A stretch of DNA of 51,793 nt from Dyella acidisoli (GTDB lineage Bacteria; Pseudomonadota; Gammaproteobacteria; Xanthomonadales; Rhodanobacteraceae). The position numbers and the translations under genes are program-made. Of the stretch, positions 15,782-23,643 are shown piece after piece. The stretch lies in the NCBI RefSeq assembly GCF_030160295.1, contig NZ_BSOB01000025.1, positions 100,655 to 152,447 on the forward strand, given 5' to 3'. Each line of letters starts with the position of its first letter. Positions within the stretch are counted from its first letter, which is position 1. Below the pieces are notes generated by a model. That model had not been told where the DNA came from, did no database searches, and saw only the letters and a program-made list of their open reading frames with translations.

Positions 15782-18289
15782 TTACTGGCAAGCCTCGCAG
15801 TACTCTGGGTTTTCCAAGGAGCAGAACACGGCAGCGGTGGCCACTTCCTGTGCGTCAGGTGCAGGTGTTGCGGAAACAGCGGCCGTCACCGTCGTCTTCG
15901 CGATCTTCGTCGCCGGCCGCGAACGCAAGTAGTAGGTGGTCTTCACGCCCGACTTCCATGCATACATGTACATCGAACTCAGCTGCCCGATGTTCGGATT
16001 CTCCATGAACAGATTCAGCGACTGACTCTGATCAATATAAGCACCGCGTGCAGCAGCAAGATCGATCAGCCCCTTCTGCGGCAGCTCCCACACGGTGCGA
16101 TAGATCAAGCGCAGGCGTTCCGGGATCGCCGCAATACCCTGGATCGAACCTTCCGCCAGCTTGATCGCGTCGCGGACTTCAGATGTCCACAGGCCCAGCG
16201 ATTTCAGCTCATCTACCAGATGGCGATTCACCACCAGGAAGTCGCCGGACAGCGTTTCGCGCTTGAACAGGTTGCTGACCTGCGGCTCGATGCACTCATA
16301 GCAACCGGCGATGGAGGCGATCGTCGCGGTGGGTGCGATCGCAATCAGCAGGGAGTTACGCAAGCCCTTCGCCTTGATGGCTTCGCGCAGCGCATCCCAA
16401 CGCGCGATGTCGTGCTGTTTCGCATTCGGCCAGTAATCGAATTGAAGTTCGCCATTTGCCGCGCGGCTTTCGTCAAAGCCCGGATGCGCGCCATGTTGCT
16501 CAGCCAACGCGTTCGATTGCGCTAACGCGTTGTAATAAATCTCTTCGGCGATGCGCGTGGATAGCTCGAGCGCTTCGGCCGAATCGAACGGCAGGCGCAG
16601 TTTGAAGAACACATCTTGCAAGCCCATCACGCCCAAGCCTACCGGGCGCCACTTGCGGTTGGCGGTGGCGGCGGTGTCGATCGGATAGAAGTTCAGATCG
16701 ATCACGCGATCGAGCTGACGTACTGCCGTGCGCACGGTGGTGGCGAGTTTGGCGAAATCGAAGGCGCCATCGACAACGTGACGGGCAAGATTGATCGAAC
16801 CCAGATTGCACACCGCCGTTTCGCCGGCGCTGGTGACTTCCAGGATCTCAGTGCACAGATTCGAGAGATGGATGACGTTCTCGGTTTTGGCCGTCTGATT
16901 GCTCGTGGCGTTGCTGCGATCCTTGAAGGTCATCCAGCCGTTGCCGGTCTGCGCCAGCGTGCGCAGCATGCGTGCATACAATTCACGTGCCTTCACCGTT
17001 TTCACGGCCAAGCCTTCGGCTTCCGCCTGGTGATACGCGCGCTCGAACGTTTCGCCCCACGTGTCGACAAAGTGCGGCACGACCTTTGGATCGAATAGCG
17101 ACCAGTTGCCGTCGTGCTCCACGCGGCGCATGAATTCGTCGGGAATCCAGTTGGCCAGGTTGAGGTTGTGCGTGCGGCGCGCTTCGTCGCCCGTGTTGTC
17201 GCGCAGTTCGAGGAACTCCTCGATGTCCGCATGCCACGGCTCCAGGTACACGCAAGCTGCACCTTTACGCTTGCCGCCCTGATTCACGGCGGCGACGGAG
17301 GCATCCAGCGTCTTCAACCACGGCACCAGGCCGTTGGAATGGCCATTGGTGCCTTTGATCAACGAGCCGCGCGAACGCACGCGCGAGTAGGCCAGGCCAA
17401 TGCCGCCGGCGAACTTGCTGAGTTTGGCCACGTCGCCGTACTTCTCATAGATCGATTCCAGCGAATCCAGCGGCGAATCCAGCAGGAAGCAGGAACTCAG
17501 TTGCTCATGCGAGGTGCCCGCGTTGAACAGCGTCGGTGAGCTGGCGATGTATTCCAGCGAAGAGAAGAGGCGGTACAGATCCAACGCTTCGCCGATATCG
17601 TTGCCACCCAGTGCGCAGGCGATGCGCATGAAGAAATACTGTGGCGTCTCGATCACCTTGCGCAGCTGCGGATGACGCAGCAGATAACGGTCATACACCG
17701 TACGCAAGCCGAAGTATTCGAAGCGGCGCGTAGCGAGCGGATCGATCGCGTCGTTGAGCTTGCGCGAGTTCGCGGCGACGAAATCGCGCAGACGCGCGTT
17801 GACGATGCCCAGCTCCGCACCGCGCGCGATGGATTGCGAGAAGCTCTGGATTTCCTGCCCGCTCACTTCCTTGTCGATGAACGCGCCGAGCAGGCGTGCG
17901 GCAAGCTGGCCGTATTCGGGTTCTTCTGCAGTGAGTGCCGCAGCGGTGCGGATGGAAAGCTGATCCAGTTCTTGCGTGGTGGCGCCGTCATACAGGCCGC
18001 CGATGGTCTTCAGCGCCACGCGCAGCGGATCGACCCCGTGCAGGCCCTCGGCGCTGCGCGTGACCGCGCGGACGATCTTGTTGACGTCGACCACTTCTTG
18101 TCGGCCGCTGCGTTTGGTCACGCGCATCTGGCCGGGGTTGTGCGGGGGAGTCAGAGTGAAAGGTGCTTCGGCGGTAGCGGACATCGTTTCAGGAATGGCA
18201 GTGGCTGGCGCGTGAGCGTCGGCGGAAAAAGCGGATGACTCCGCGCGAACGTCAGTGCGCTCGCGCGATTCGGTATCGATAGGCTGCAT
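15782..18289 (-). CDS. nrdA: Ribonucleotide reductase class Ia alpha subunit
   Basis: An 835-residue catalytic subunit that reduces ribonucleoside diphosphates to deoxy forms. An N-terminal ATP-cone (about 60-140, beginning MRVTKRSGRQEVVDVNKIV) gives allosteric control. Key residues are readable: SSCFLLDS (first redox Cys), NLCTEI (the N-C-E active site), AVCNLGSINL (second redox Cys), the TYYLRSRPA tyrosine pair of the radical path, and a C-terminal CEAC pair for thioredoxin re-reduction. The ATG at 18289 is preferred because GGAG lies eight bases upstream; the frame is open to 18436, but that part is riboswitch leader. Upstream are a cobalamin riboswitch, a promoter and DnaA boxes. Confidence 0.96.
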   Translation of the reverse strand: MQPIDTESRERTDVRAESSAFSADAHAPATAIPETMSATAEAPFTLTPPHNPGQMRVTKRSGRQEVVDVNKIVRAVTRSAEGLHGVDPLRVALKTIGGLYDGATTQELDQLSIRTAAALTAEEPEYGQLAARLLGAFIDKEVSGQEIQSFSQSIARGAELGIVNARLRDFVAANSRKLNDAIDPLATRRFEYFGLRTVYDRYLLRHPQLRKVIETPQYFFMRIACALGGNDIGEALDLYRLFSSLEYIASSPTLFNAGTSHEQLSSCFLLDSPLDSLESIYEKYGDVAKLSKFAGGIGLAYSRVRSRGSLIKGTNGHSNGLVPWLKTLDASVAAVNQGGKRKGAACVYLEPWHADIEEFLELRDNTGDEARRTHNLNLANWIPDEFMRRVEHDGNWSLFDPKVVPHFVDTWGETFERAYHQAEAEGLAVKTVKARELYARMLRTLAQTGNGWMTFKDRSNATSNQTAKTENVIHLSNLCTEILEVTSAGETAVCNLGSINLARHVVDGAFDFAKLATTVRTAVRQLDRVIDLNFYPIDTAATANRKWRPVGLGVMGLQDVFFKLRLPFDSAEALELSTRIAEEIYYNALAQSNALAEQHGAHPGFDESRAANGELQFDYWPNAKQHDIARWDALREAIKAKGLRNSLLIAIAPTATIASIAGCYECIEPQVSNLFKRETLSGDFLVVNRHLVDELKSLGLWTSEVRDAIKLAEGSIQGIAAIPERLRLIYRTVWELPQKGLIDLAAARGAYIDQSQSLNLFMENPNIGQLSSMYMYAWKSGVKTTYYLRSRPATKIAKTTVTAAVSATPAPDAQEVATAAVFCSLENPEYCEACQ

Positions 18290-18494
18290 GTCGGACGCTC
18301 CGGGCTGCGGAATCGGTCCGGTCCGGAAAGATCCGGTTCGTGCGGACAGACTCCTTGGACTCAACCACCTGCTCCCGCGCGCAGGGCTGATGTGGCGGCT
18401 TGCCGTGGTCGTGCGCCCGATACGTGTGACTTCCACGTCGTGCGTACGCCTCTCCCGCGGAGGCCGTCACTGGCGACAGGGCACTCCGGCCATG
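18290..18494 (-). promoter_or_regulatory. nrdA leader between riboswitch and start codon
   Basis: A transcribed leader of about 205 bases that should contain the expression platform of the cobalamin riboswitch. I see GC-rich pairings such as GCCTC with GAGGC near 18445-18465, but no hairpin followed by a T-run. Control is therefore more likely at translation, or through a factor-dependent terminator. It contains no gene. Confidence 0.5.
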
Positions 18495-18675
18495 CCGTGT
18501 CGGCAGGTCTTCGGACTTTGCGGATGTGGGTTGGAGGATGCTCCGACCCGCCTACTCGCCCCGCTTCCCGGCCCTAAAGGCCAGTGCGACTTGAGCTTTC
18601 GTCTCCGCTTACCGCTGCGGGGCAGTTCCGGATTCGCACCGGATTCCCTAGCCATCTCGAAATAGTCCGACATGG
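18495..18675 (-). ncRNA. Cobalamin (B12) riboswitch upstream of nrdA
   Basis: Read on the minus strand, the segment carries the hallmark blocks of the cobalamin riboswitch in the right order. They are AATCCGGTGCGAATCCGG, then AACTGCCCCGCAGCGGTAA (about 18606-18650), then CACTGGCC and CCGGGAAGCGGG (about 18558-18590), then GAAGACCTGCC (about 18502-18512). The ends CCATGTCGG and CCGACACGG can pair as stem P1 with one mismatch. It lies about 10 bases downstream of the predicted transcription start and about 200 bases ahead of the nrdA start codon. The expected effect is to switch off class Ia reductase when B12 is plentiful. Confidence 0.92.
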
Positions 18676-18690
18676 CGACCGACGAGGCAC

Positions 18691-18719
18691 AACATATCGG
18701 GGTCGACCCCGTCGGTCAA
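18691..18719 (-). promoter_or_regulatory. Predicted sigma70 promoter of nrdA
   Basis: On the minus strand TTGACC (18714-18719) and TATGTT (18691-18696) are separated by exactly 17 bases. The start of transcription would fall near 18684, just before the riboswitch. The spacer contains a GGGGTCGACCCC palindrome (18700-18711). Confidence 0.75.
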
Positions 18720-18729
18720 CCCAATAATT

Positions 18730-18738
18730 TGTGGATAA
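18730..18738 (-). promoter_or_regulatory. DnaA box, perfect consensus
   Basis: On the minus strand this reads TTATCCACA, the strict DnaA box consensus. It lies 10 bases upstream of the predicted -35 box of nrdA. DnaA boxes in this position control nrdAB in E. coli. Confidence 0.75.
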
Positions 18739-18741
18739 GCC

Positions 18742-18750
18742 AGTGGATAA
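18742..18750 (-). promoter_or_regulatory. DnaA box, one mismatch
   Basis: The minus strand reads TTATCCACT, one base off the DnaA consensus. It is in the same orientation as the box at 18730-18738 and offset by 12 bp, about one helical turn, so DnaA could bind both cooperatively. Confidence 0.7.
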
Positions 18751-18802
18751 GCGGCACGAGTCCAGCCGCCATGCGGCTTGCCGGCTCATCGAGATTTTTT
18801 GG

Positions 18803-19099
18803 CTACCGCGTGATGGCGACGATGATTCCCAGCCACATCAGCACCAGGCCCGCGGCAAAACTGCGCCGTGCCGGCGCGATGCGCTCGATGGCACCCTCCG
18901 GCACTGGCGTGGTGGCAATCCAGATCGTTGCGCCCAGCGCGAAGAAGCTGAGGAAGGCCAGGCACACCACCACGACGTCGCGCATGTTCCAGGGCGTTGG
19001 TTCATGCACGCCCCAATAACCAAGAAAGGCCATGCCCATCGCCGACATGGTGGCGGAAGCCGAACAGAGCCCGACGACCGAACCGGTGGGTGCGCGCAT
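18803..19099 (-). CDS. Small membrane protein, unknown function
   Basis: A 98-residue protein with three predicted membrane helices: about 8-27, 39-62 and 80-97. A short RRSF basic loop precedes the last helix. I do not recognise a family. The start is ATG at 19099 with no strong ribosome site. It lies on the same strand as the cupin/DUF2867 gene, 51 bases downstream of it, so it could be the third gene of the ArsR operon. Confidence 0.6.
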   Translation of the reverse strand: MRAPTGSVVGLCSASATMSAMGMAFLGYWGVHEPTPWNMRDVVVVCLAFLSFFALGATIWIATTPVPEGAIERIAPARRSFAAGLVLMWLGIIVAITR

Positions 19100-19150
19100 G
19101 CGGGCGACTCCGTGGGAGTGGTGCGTGGATCGTAGCGCAGCAGGCGTGCC

Positions 19151-20569
19151 TTAACGGAGGCGCTGCTTGCGCAGTACGTGCTCGACTGCCTGTCGCAGCA
19201 AGGTGGGCGTGACGTAGCGTTGGTGAACGCGATTGATCAACGTCATGTAGACATGCCCGAACACATTCGTGCAGCGCACGCGGGTGCCCAGGGTGAAATC
19301 GATGCGATCGCCGTGAACGACCACGCCCGCGCATGAGCGAAAGAGCAGATGTTTGTCGTTGGCGCCCAGGATGACCTGGCTGCGCGTGTTGAAAAGATCG
19401 GATGCCTGCTCGCGCACCGGAAAACGTCCGGCGAATAGATGATCGTTCGGTGGCGACAGCAGCGAAGACACAGGACATCCAAGCGGCGAAGTTCGCAGAC
19501 CTAACGGCTTCACCAGCAGATTGCGCAGTCCCATCAGAAAGCTCACGCTTGGCGGCGGGCTCTGCATGAATGCTTCGAGCAATCCGGCGAGCAGCGCGTG
19601 CGAACCGCGGCGTGCAAGTAAAGGTTCGACGAGGGTGACCAGGCAATGGTCTTCGTGGTGGACAGGGCCATCATTCAATTGCAGGCGAAGCAGCGAGCCA
19701 TCGGGGGCCGCGGTCAGCGCGATGGCGGCCGGTTCGCTGTTCCACCAATAACCGCCTCGCTTTTCCCACCTTGCGACGAATCCCCTGAGTCTGCCGATAG
19801 CGCGGCGTGCGATGCCGCACAGCCTGCTCTGCAACGAGCCTGCGGGTGCTTCCAGCGACAACGCAGTCGTGGGGATGTGTACGTGCCGGAGCGACGTAAC
19901 GCGCAAAAGGTCCGCGACGCTCGACGGCGGCAATTCCGTCAAGCCCGGAAGCGTAGCCTGGTTCGCCAGCACTTGCTGTTTAAGATCATCGGGCAGGGCA
20001 CCGCCAAGCTCATTGGTATGGCATGAAATGGCGAACAAGGCCGGATGCCTTGAATCCTCCTGCAATGGCGTGAACTGATGCCATGTCCCACCGCCGAACC
20101 GGACGGTGAAAAGACAGTCGGGTGGAATTTCCACGCAACGCATCTCGGCGATGAAGTTGGCCGGGTCCTGTGCAATCTCGGCGTCAGTTGCGGTAGAGAA
20201 GCGCAGTCGCGCGCCGCCGCTGCCGGATACGGCGGTAAAAACACGATGCCCGGCATGCCGGTGAAATGGATGGCCATTGGCGCCCACCGTAAAGGTGTAG
20301 AGCGACGTAGCATCACCTTTCAGGAAGTCGGTATCGCCAATACGTGCAGAAGGCTCATCCAATTCATCGCGGAAGTTGTCGTGGGTGCGCTGCCTGCCCA
20401 GCACGCCGACGAACAACGACGTACCGGCGCCGTGACCGAGTTGCCCGATCAGGGAAACTTCGATCGGTAAGCCGCTGTTGGCTGAAGGTAGTTGTACCGA
20501 TGGAAAACTTCTCACGGTACGAGGCGGCGGTGAGAATGCAGGGCCTGAAACAGCTTGTGCAACTGACAT
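19151..20569 (-). CDS. Cupin-like domain fused to DUF2867-like domain
   Basis: A 472-residue cytoplasmic protein. Residues about 55-185 resemble a cupin: HPFHRHAGHRVFTAVSG carries the histidine-rich first motif, and CLFTVRFGGGTWHQF resembles the second motif with a histidine. The C-terminal part (about 335-470) matches the pattern of short DUF2867 proteins: GLRNLLVKPLGL, FPVREQASDLFNTRSQVILGANDKHLLFR, and an FGHVYMTLINRVHQRYV end. A linking region of about 150 residues has no call. A strong AGGGGGAT site precedes the ATG. The arsR-type gene ends 26 bases upstream, so the two are co-transcribed. The substrate and reaction are unknown. Confidence 0.72.
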   Translation of the reverse strand: MSVAQAVSGPAFSPPPRTVRSFPSVQLPSANSGLPIEVSLIGQLGHGAGTSLFVGVLGRQRTHDNFRDELDEPSARIGDTDFLKGDATSLYTFTVGANGHPFHRHAGHRVFTAVSGSGGARLRFSTATDAEIAQDPANFIAEMRCVEIPPDCLFTVRFGGGTWHQFTPLQEDSRHPALFAISCHTNELGGALPDDLKQQVLANQATLPGLTELPPSSVADLLRVTSLRHVHIPTTALSLEAPAGSLQSRLCGIARRAIGRLRGFVARWEKRGGYWWNSEPAAIALTAAPDGSLLRLQLNDGPVHHEDHCLVTLVEPLLARRGSHALLAGLLEAFMQSPPPSVSFLMGLRNLLVKPLGLRTSPLGCPVSSLLSPPNDHLFAGRFPVREQASDLFNTRSQVILGANDKHLLFRSCAGVVVHGDRIDFTLGTRVRCTNVFGHVYMTLINRVHQRYVTPTLLRQAVEHVLRKQRLR

Positions 20570-20595
20570 GACTATCCCCCTGTAAACGCGCTGAA

Positions 20596-20916
20596 TCAGG
20601 CATTCCGCTTAGTGGAACGCAGCTGGCGAGATTCACGCTTCAATGGCCTGCCATGTGGGCATATTTCGAACGCAAAGCCGGTCAGCGTATTGACGAGATT
20701 GTCGCTATTGAGCCGGTAGTAGACGTATTGACCGCGCCGTTCGCTGCTGACCAGTCCGGCGGTTTCCAATATCGACAAGTGGCGCGATACGGCGGGTGCG
20801 CTCATGGCGAATCGCCCGGCGATTTCCCCCGCTGTCAGTTCCTGTGCGGAAAGGTAGGCCAGTATTTCGCGCCGTGGGCGCGAAGCCAGCGCTTCGAAAA
20901 CGCGGTCGAGAGCCAT
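20596..20916 (-). CDS. ArsR-family transcriptional regulator
   Basis: A 106-residue winged-helix protein of the ArsR/SdpR type. The helix-turn-helix covers TAGEIAGRFAMSAPAVSRHLSIL (about 28-50), and the wing is SSERRGQYVYYRLN. No metal-binding ELCVCDL-type cysteines are present; one Cys near residue 87 stands alone. It is therefore more likely an autorepressor or small-ligand sensor than a metal sensor. No clear ribosome site precedes the ATG. An AT-rich palindrome lies 15 bases upstream and is the likely operator. It is the first gene of an operon with the cupin/DUF2867 gene. Confidence 0.88.
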   Translation of the reverse strand: MALDRVFEALASRPRREILAYLSAQELTAGEIAGRFAMSAPAVSRHLSILETAGLVSSERRGQYVYYRLNSDNLVNTLTGFAFEICPHGRPLKRESRQLRSTKRNA

Positions 20917-20930
20917 GGAGTAAATTAAGC

Positions 20931-20950
20931 AATTAACGAATTAGTTAATT
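20931..20950 (-). promoter_or_regulatory. Probable ArsR operator palindrome
   Basis: AATTAAC (20931-20937) and GTTAATT (20944-20950) are perfect inverted halves around GAATTA. They lie in the most AT-rich spot of the neighbourhood, 15 bases upstream of the arsR-like start. This is the size and symmetry expected of an ArsR dimer site. Confidence 0.7.
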
Positions 20951-20980
20951 ATTTACTGGCATTGAGGCGGCGTGTCAAGA

Positions 20981-21052
20981 GGCAGGCTGGGGTGCAAACC
21001 CCAACGTGGCGATGCATGGAGATGGCGATGTTGGGATTTACACCCAACCTGC
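20981..21052. repeat. Two-hairpin palindromic repeat, family B
   Basis: A second copy of the element at 139-203, with the same order: a GGGGTGCAAACCCC hairpin, a spacer with GGCGATG and GATGG, then a GTTGGGATTTACACCCAAC hairpin. It lies between the arsR-like promoter and the 3' end of the small secreted-protein gene. Confidence 0.65.
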
Positions 21053-21075
21053 GAGCTACCGAAAGATGGGGCGAT

Positions 21076-21495
21076 CTACATGCTTACGTCGATTTCGATT
21101 GGGTAGTTCACTGTATCCGGCAACTTTGGCGGAGCCGGAAACGTCCATGCGGAAAACTGGCCTGCAAGGCACTTTGCAACAGGCGTCGGCGCGCGCACTT
21201 CCACATTGAGCGGATGCCCGTCAGGTGAGATATCGGCGACCAGCGTGAAGGGTGACTTGTCCGCGGGTGCATTGCTGGTCAGGCAGGCTTTCAACGCATC
21301 GGTCATCGGATTGCCGGTCTTGGCCCAGAACTGTTTCTGATAGGCCGGGCCGGTGGAGCTGGCTTCGATCATCTTCGCGCGCTGTACGCGTGCGATGAAG
21401 GTGTCCGTTGAAGTGGCGGGTTGCGCGCCGGCAAGCAATGCGATGGCAATGATGGTCAGCATGACGGCGATCCATGGGGAGGCGGAAAGCGGCAC
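21076..21495 (-). CDS. Small exported protein, TonB-C-like features
   Basis: A 139-residue protein with an N-terminal hydrophobic stretch (about 8-24) ending in AGAQPATS, likely a signal peptide. The rest has the pattern LVADISPDGHPLNVEVRAPTPVAKCLAGQFSAWTFPAPP (about 85-124). A predicted beta strand, a Cys and a W-x-FPxP end recall AgmX/TonB C-terminal domains. Two cysteines (KACLTS and AKCLAG) could form a disulfide. The frame opens with GTG at 21495; ATG 21462 is an alternative start. Function unknown. Confidence 0.6.
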   Translation of the reverse strand: MPLSASPWIAVMLTIIAIALLAGAQPATSTDTFIARVQRAKMIEASSTGPAYQKQFWAKTGNPMTDALKACLTSNAPADKSPFTLVADISPDGHPLNVEVRAPTPVAKCLAGQFSAWTFPAPPKLPDTVNYPIEIDVSM

Positions 21496-21525
21496 CGTAC
21501 AGCAGGTGCAGTGCGGCGTGAAGTG

Positions 21526-21554
21526 CGTAGGTTAGGGTTTGCCCCCAACCTACG
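21526..21554. repeat. Hairpin repeat overlapping the zapE stop codon
   Basis: CGTAGGTT (21526-21533) pairs with AACCTACG (21547-21554), with further G/C pairing inside. The zapE stop codon (21550-21552) lies within the right arm, so the last codon of zapE comes from the repeat. It probably ends or protects the zapE transcript. Confidence 0.6.
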
Positions 21555-22656
21555 GACGGTGCTCCAGCGCGAGGTATTCCTCGCTCTGCATCTCGATCAA
21601 TCGCGATTCCGTGCGTCCGAACTCAGCACGCAGTCGCTCGCCGTCGTACAACTCGGTAATCGGCGCTGCGGCAGAAAGAATCAGTTTTACGTGTCGGTCG
21701 TAGAACTCGTCGACAAGTTGCACGAAGCGTTTGGCCGGGTCCTCGCTGTAGATAGTGAATTGCGGCACATTGGAGATGATGATCGCCGGGGCTGTCTTGG
21801 CGAGCGCGATGTAGTCGGCGACCGCGCGTGGTCCGTCGCACAGCGCAGCGAAGTCGAACCAGAGAATGTTGCTTCTGTGCTTGCGTACCGGAATCGGGCG
21901 ATCGTTGATGATGATCTCACCGCCTTCGATGATCTCGCCCTGTGCCTGGCTGGAAAAAATTCGCTGCAATGCGCGTTCTGCTTCGGCACTTGGTGGTGTG
22001 TGGTACACCGGCGCATGCGTGAGTGCGCGCAGGCGCCAGTCATGCGCGGAAATCATTTCCACGACGTGGCAGTGCTGTTTGATGGATGCAATCGCGGGAA
22101 GGAAGCGTGCGCGCTGCAGTCCATCCTTATAGAGATTGTCGGGTGCGGTGTTGGAGGTGGTTATCAGCGTGACGCCACGGGCGAACAAGGCGTCCAGCAG
22201 ATTGGACAGGATCATCGCGTCGCCGATGTCGTTGACCAGGAATTCGTCCAGGCACAGCACACGACAGCGTTGTGCAATGCTCGCGGCCACTTCCACCAGC
22301 GGATCTTGCCGCGCACCGAGTTCGCGCAGGTGTTCGTGCACTTCGCCCATGAAACGGTGGAAGTGACGCCGCAGCGCCACGCCGTGCGGAAGGCTGGCGG
22401 CGAACAGATCCATCAGAAAGGTTTTGCCTCGTCCGACGCTGCCCCATAGGTACAGGCCAGGCACAGCCTCGCGCTCTTCACCGCCGAGCAGCGATTTGAG
22501 ACGGCCAAACAGGCCGTTGCCGTTTTCGCGTGCGGTACACAATGCCGCTTGCATGCGATCGAATTCTGGCAGCACAGCAAGTTGCGCGGGATCGGAGGAC
22601 CAGCGATGTGCAGCAACGCCTTCCTGGTAACGCGCGCTGGGGGATAGGTCGGTCAT
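21550..22656 (-). CDS. zapE: Cell division ATPase ZapE (AFG1-like)
   Basis: A 368-residue P-loop ATPase. The Walker A motif GSVGRGKT is at 72-79 and Walker B reads RVLCLDEFLV (about 140). The following segment GDAMILSNLLDALFARGVTLITTSNTAPDNLYKDGLQRARFLPAI is typical of the ZapE/YhcM and mitochondrial AFG1 family. In E. coli it is recruited to the constricting Z-ring and destabilises FtsZ polymers. Length and motifs are complete. It is a single gene; its stop codon falls inside a palindromic repeat. Confidence 0.94.
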   Translation of the reverse strand: MTDLSPSARYQEGVAAHRWSSDPAQLAVLPEFDRMQAALCTARENGNGLFGRLKSLLGGEEREAVPGLYLWGSVGRGKTFLMDLFAASLPHGVALRRHFHRFMGEVHEHLRELGARQDPLVEVAASIAQRCRVLCLDEFLVNDIGDAMILSNLLDALFARGVTLITTSNTAPDNLYKDGLQRARFLPAIASIKQHCHVVEMISAHDWRLRALTHAPVYHTPPSAEAERALQRIFSSQAQGEIIEGGEIIINDRPIPVRKHRSNILWFDFAALCDGPRAVADYIALAKTAPAIIISNVPQFTIYSEDPAKRFVQLVDEFYDRHVKLILSAAAPITELYDGERLRAEFGRTESRLIEMQSEEYLALEHRP

Positions 22657-22696
22657 GAAGCAATCTTGCGTGATCGTTGATTGTTAACCCCAACTG

Positions 22697-22778
22697 CCGT
22701 CATTCCCGCGAAAGCGGGAATCCACTTTTGCCTTTCTTGCAGGAGCAAGATGGATTCCCGCTTTCGCGGGAATGACGG
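22697..22778. repeat. Inverted pair of palindromic repeats, family A
   Basis: A 28-bp unit at 22697-22724 recurs as its exact reverse complement at 22751-22778, with a 26-base spacer. Each unit holds its own hairpin ATTCCCGC-GAAA-GCGGGAAT. The same 28-bp unit, in the same facing arrangement, is found at 46586-46666. This is a BIME-like REP pair. It lies between the divergently placed 5' end of zapE and the 3' end of the hydrolase gene. Confidence 0.85.
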
Positions 22779-22821
22779 CCATTGGAGCAGGCTGAGCGTT
22801 CGGTGCGTCCGAGCTGGCACA

Positions 22822-23508
22822 TCACTCGCGCGCAGGCGGCAAATAATCCTGCATCCAATGTTTCACCGCTCCGCGCAGATCCATTAAACGACGATGGAAG
22901 AAATGCCCGGTCTCCGGCATGCGCACCAGTTCCGGCGGATGTTCGAGGCTGTCGATCCAGTCGAACACGGCTTGTGGTTCAACCACCTCGTCTTCCTCAC
23001 CCATCACCACCAGCCACGGGCAGGTGGGTAGTGCGAGTGTTTCGAGAGACCAGCGGCCCACCGGCGGCGCGATGCTGATCAGCGCCTCAGCTTTCAGCTT
23101 CACGGCGTTGCGCAACGTCACGTAACTGCCGAAGGAAAATCCGGCCAGCCAGAGCACGTCGTCAGGACGGACCTCCCGCACCCACGCGATCACGGCAGCA
23201 AGATCGTCGCTTTCGCCTTTGCCGTTGTCGTACTCGCCGGCGGATTCCCCGGCGCTGCGGAAATTGAAGCGCAACGTGTCCAGGCCGCATTCGCGCAGGC
23301 TGCGTTCGAGCATGGTCACCACTTTATTGCGCATGGTGCCGCCATCCTTGGAGTTGGGATGGCAGATCACTGCAATGCCGCGACGGGCACAGGGATGTTC
23401 AGCCACGTCGCTAATGGCCTCGAGTGGGCCGACGGGGCCTTGCAAAGTGAACTCGGTGAGTTGGTCCGGGAAGGCGGACGGGTCGGAGGAAGGGGCAGCG
23501 GATGTCAT
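22822..23508 (-). CDS. Alpha/beta hydrolase
   Basis: A 228-residue alpha/beta-hydrolase. The nucleophile elbow is GFSFGS (about 121-126, Ser). HPNSKDGGTMRNKVV at about 50-64 contains the HPxxxxGG-type oxyanion loop of this group, LRFNFRSAGESAGEYD follows, and the acid and histidine come in GEEDEVVEP and TGHFFHRR. It matches the YcjY/CC_1870-like family of predicted hydrolases; the substrate is unknown. There is no signal peptide. It is a single gene upstream of palindromic repeats. Confidence 0.88.
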   Translation of the reverse strand: MTSAAPSSDPSAFPDQLTEFTLQGPVGPLEAISDVAEHPCARRGIAVICHPNSKDGGTMRNKVVTMLERSLRECGLDTLRFNFRSAGESAGEYDNGKGESDDLAAVIAWVREVRPDDVLWLAGFSFGSYVTLRNAVKLKAEALISIAPPVGRWSLETLALPTCPWLVVMGEEDEVVEPQAVFDWIDSLEHPPELVRMPETGHFFHRRLMDLRGAVKHWMQDYLPPARE

Positions 23509-23593
23509 GCAGTAATGATAGCTGCCCGGCTTGATGCGCGTTTTCTACATGCGCTTGATGATGAGCGCGCTTCTATCGATAGGGAGAGGGCTA

Positions 23594-23621
23594 AAACAAA
23601 ACGCCGCCCGAAGGCGGCGTT
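23594..23621 (-). terminator. Intrinsic terminator of the cytochrome c gene
   Basis: On the minus strand a 9-bp stem (23613-23621 with 23600-23608, loop TTCG) is followed by TTTTGTTTT. It begins 22 bases after the stop of the cytochrome c gene. Confidence 0.88.
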
Positions 23622-23643
23622 GCATGCAGAGCGGGATCGAAAA

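Noticed and set aside
18691..18711. NrdR box near the nrdA -10 region
   Set aside because: ATATGTTGTG resembles half of the NrdR consensus, but the spacing is off by one and no second box is seen.
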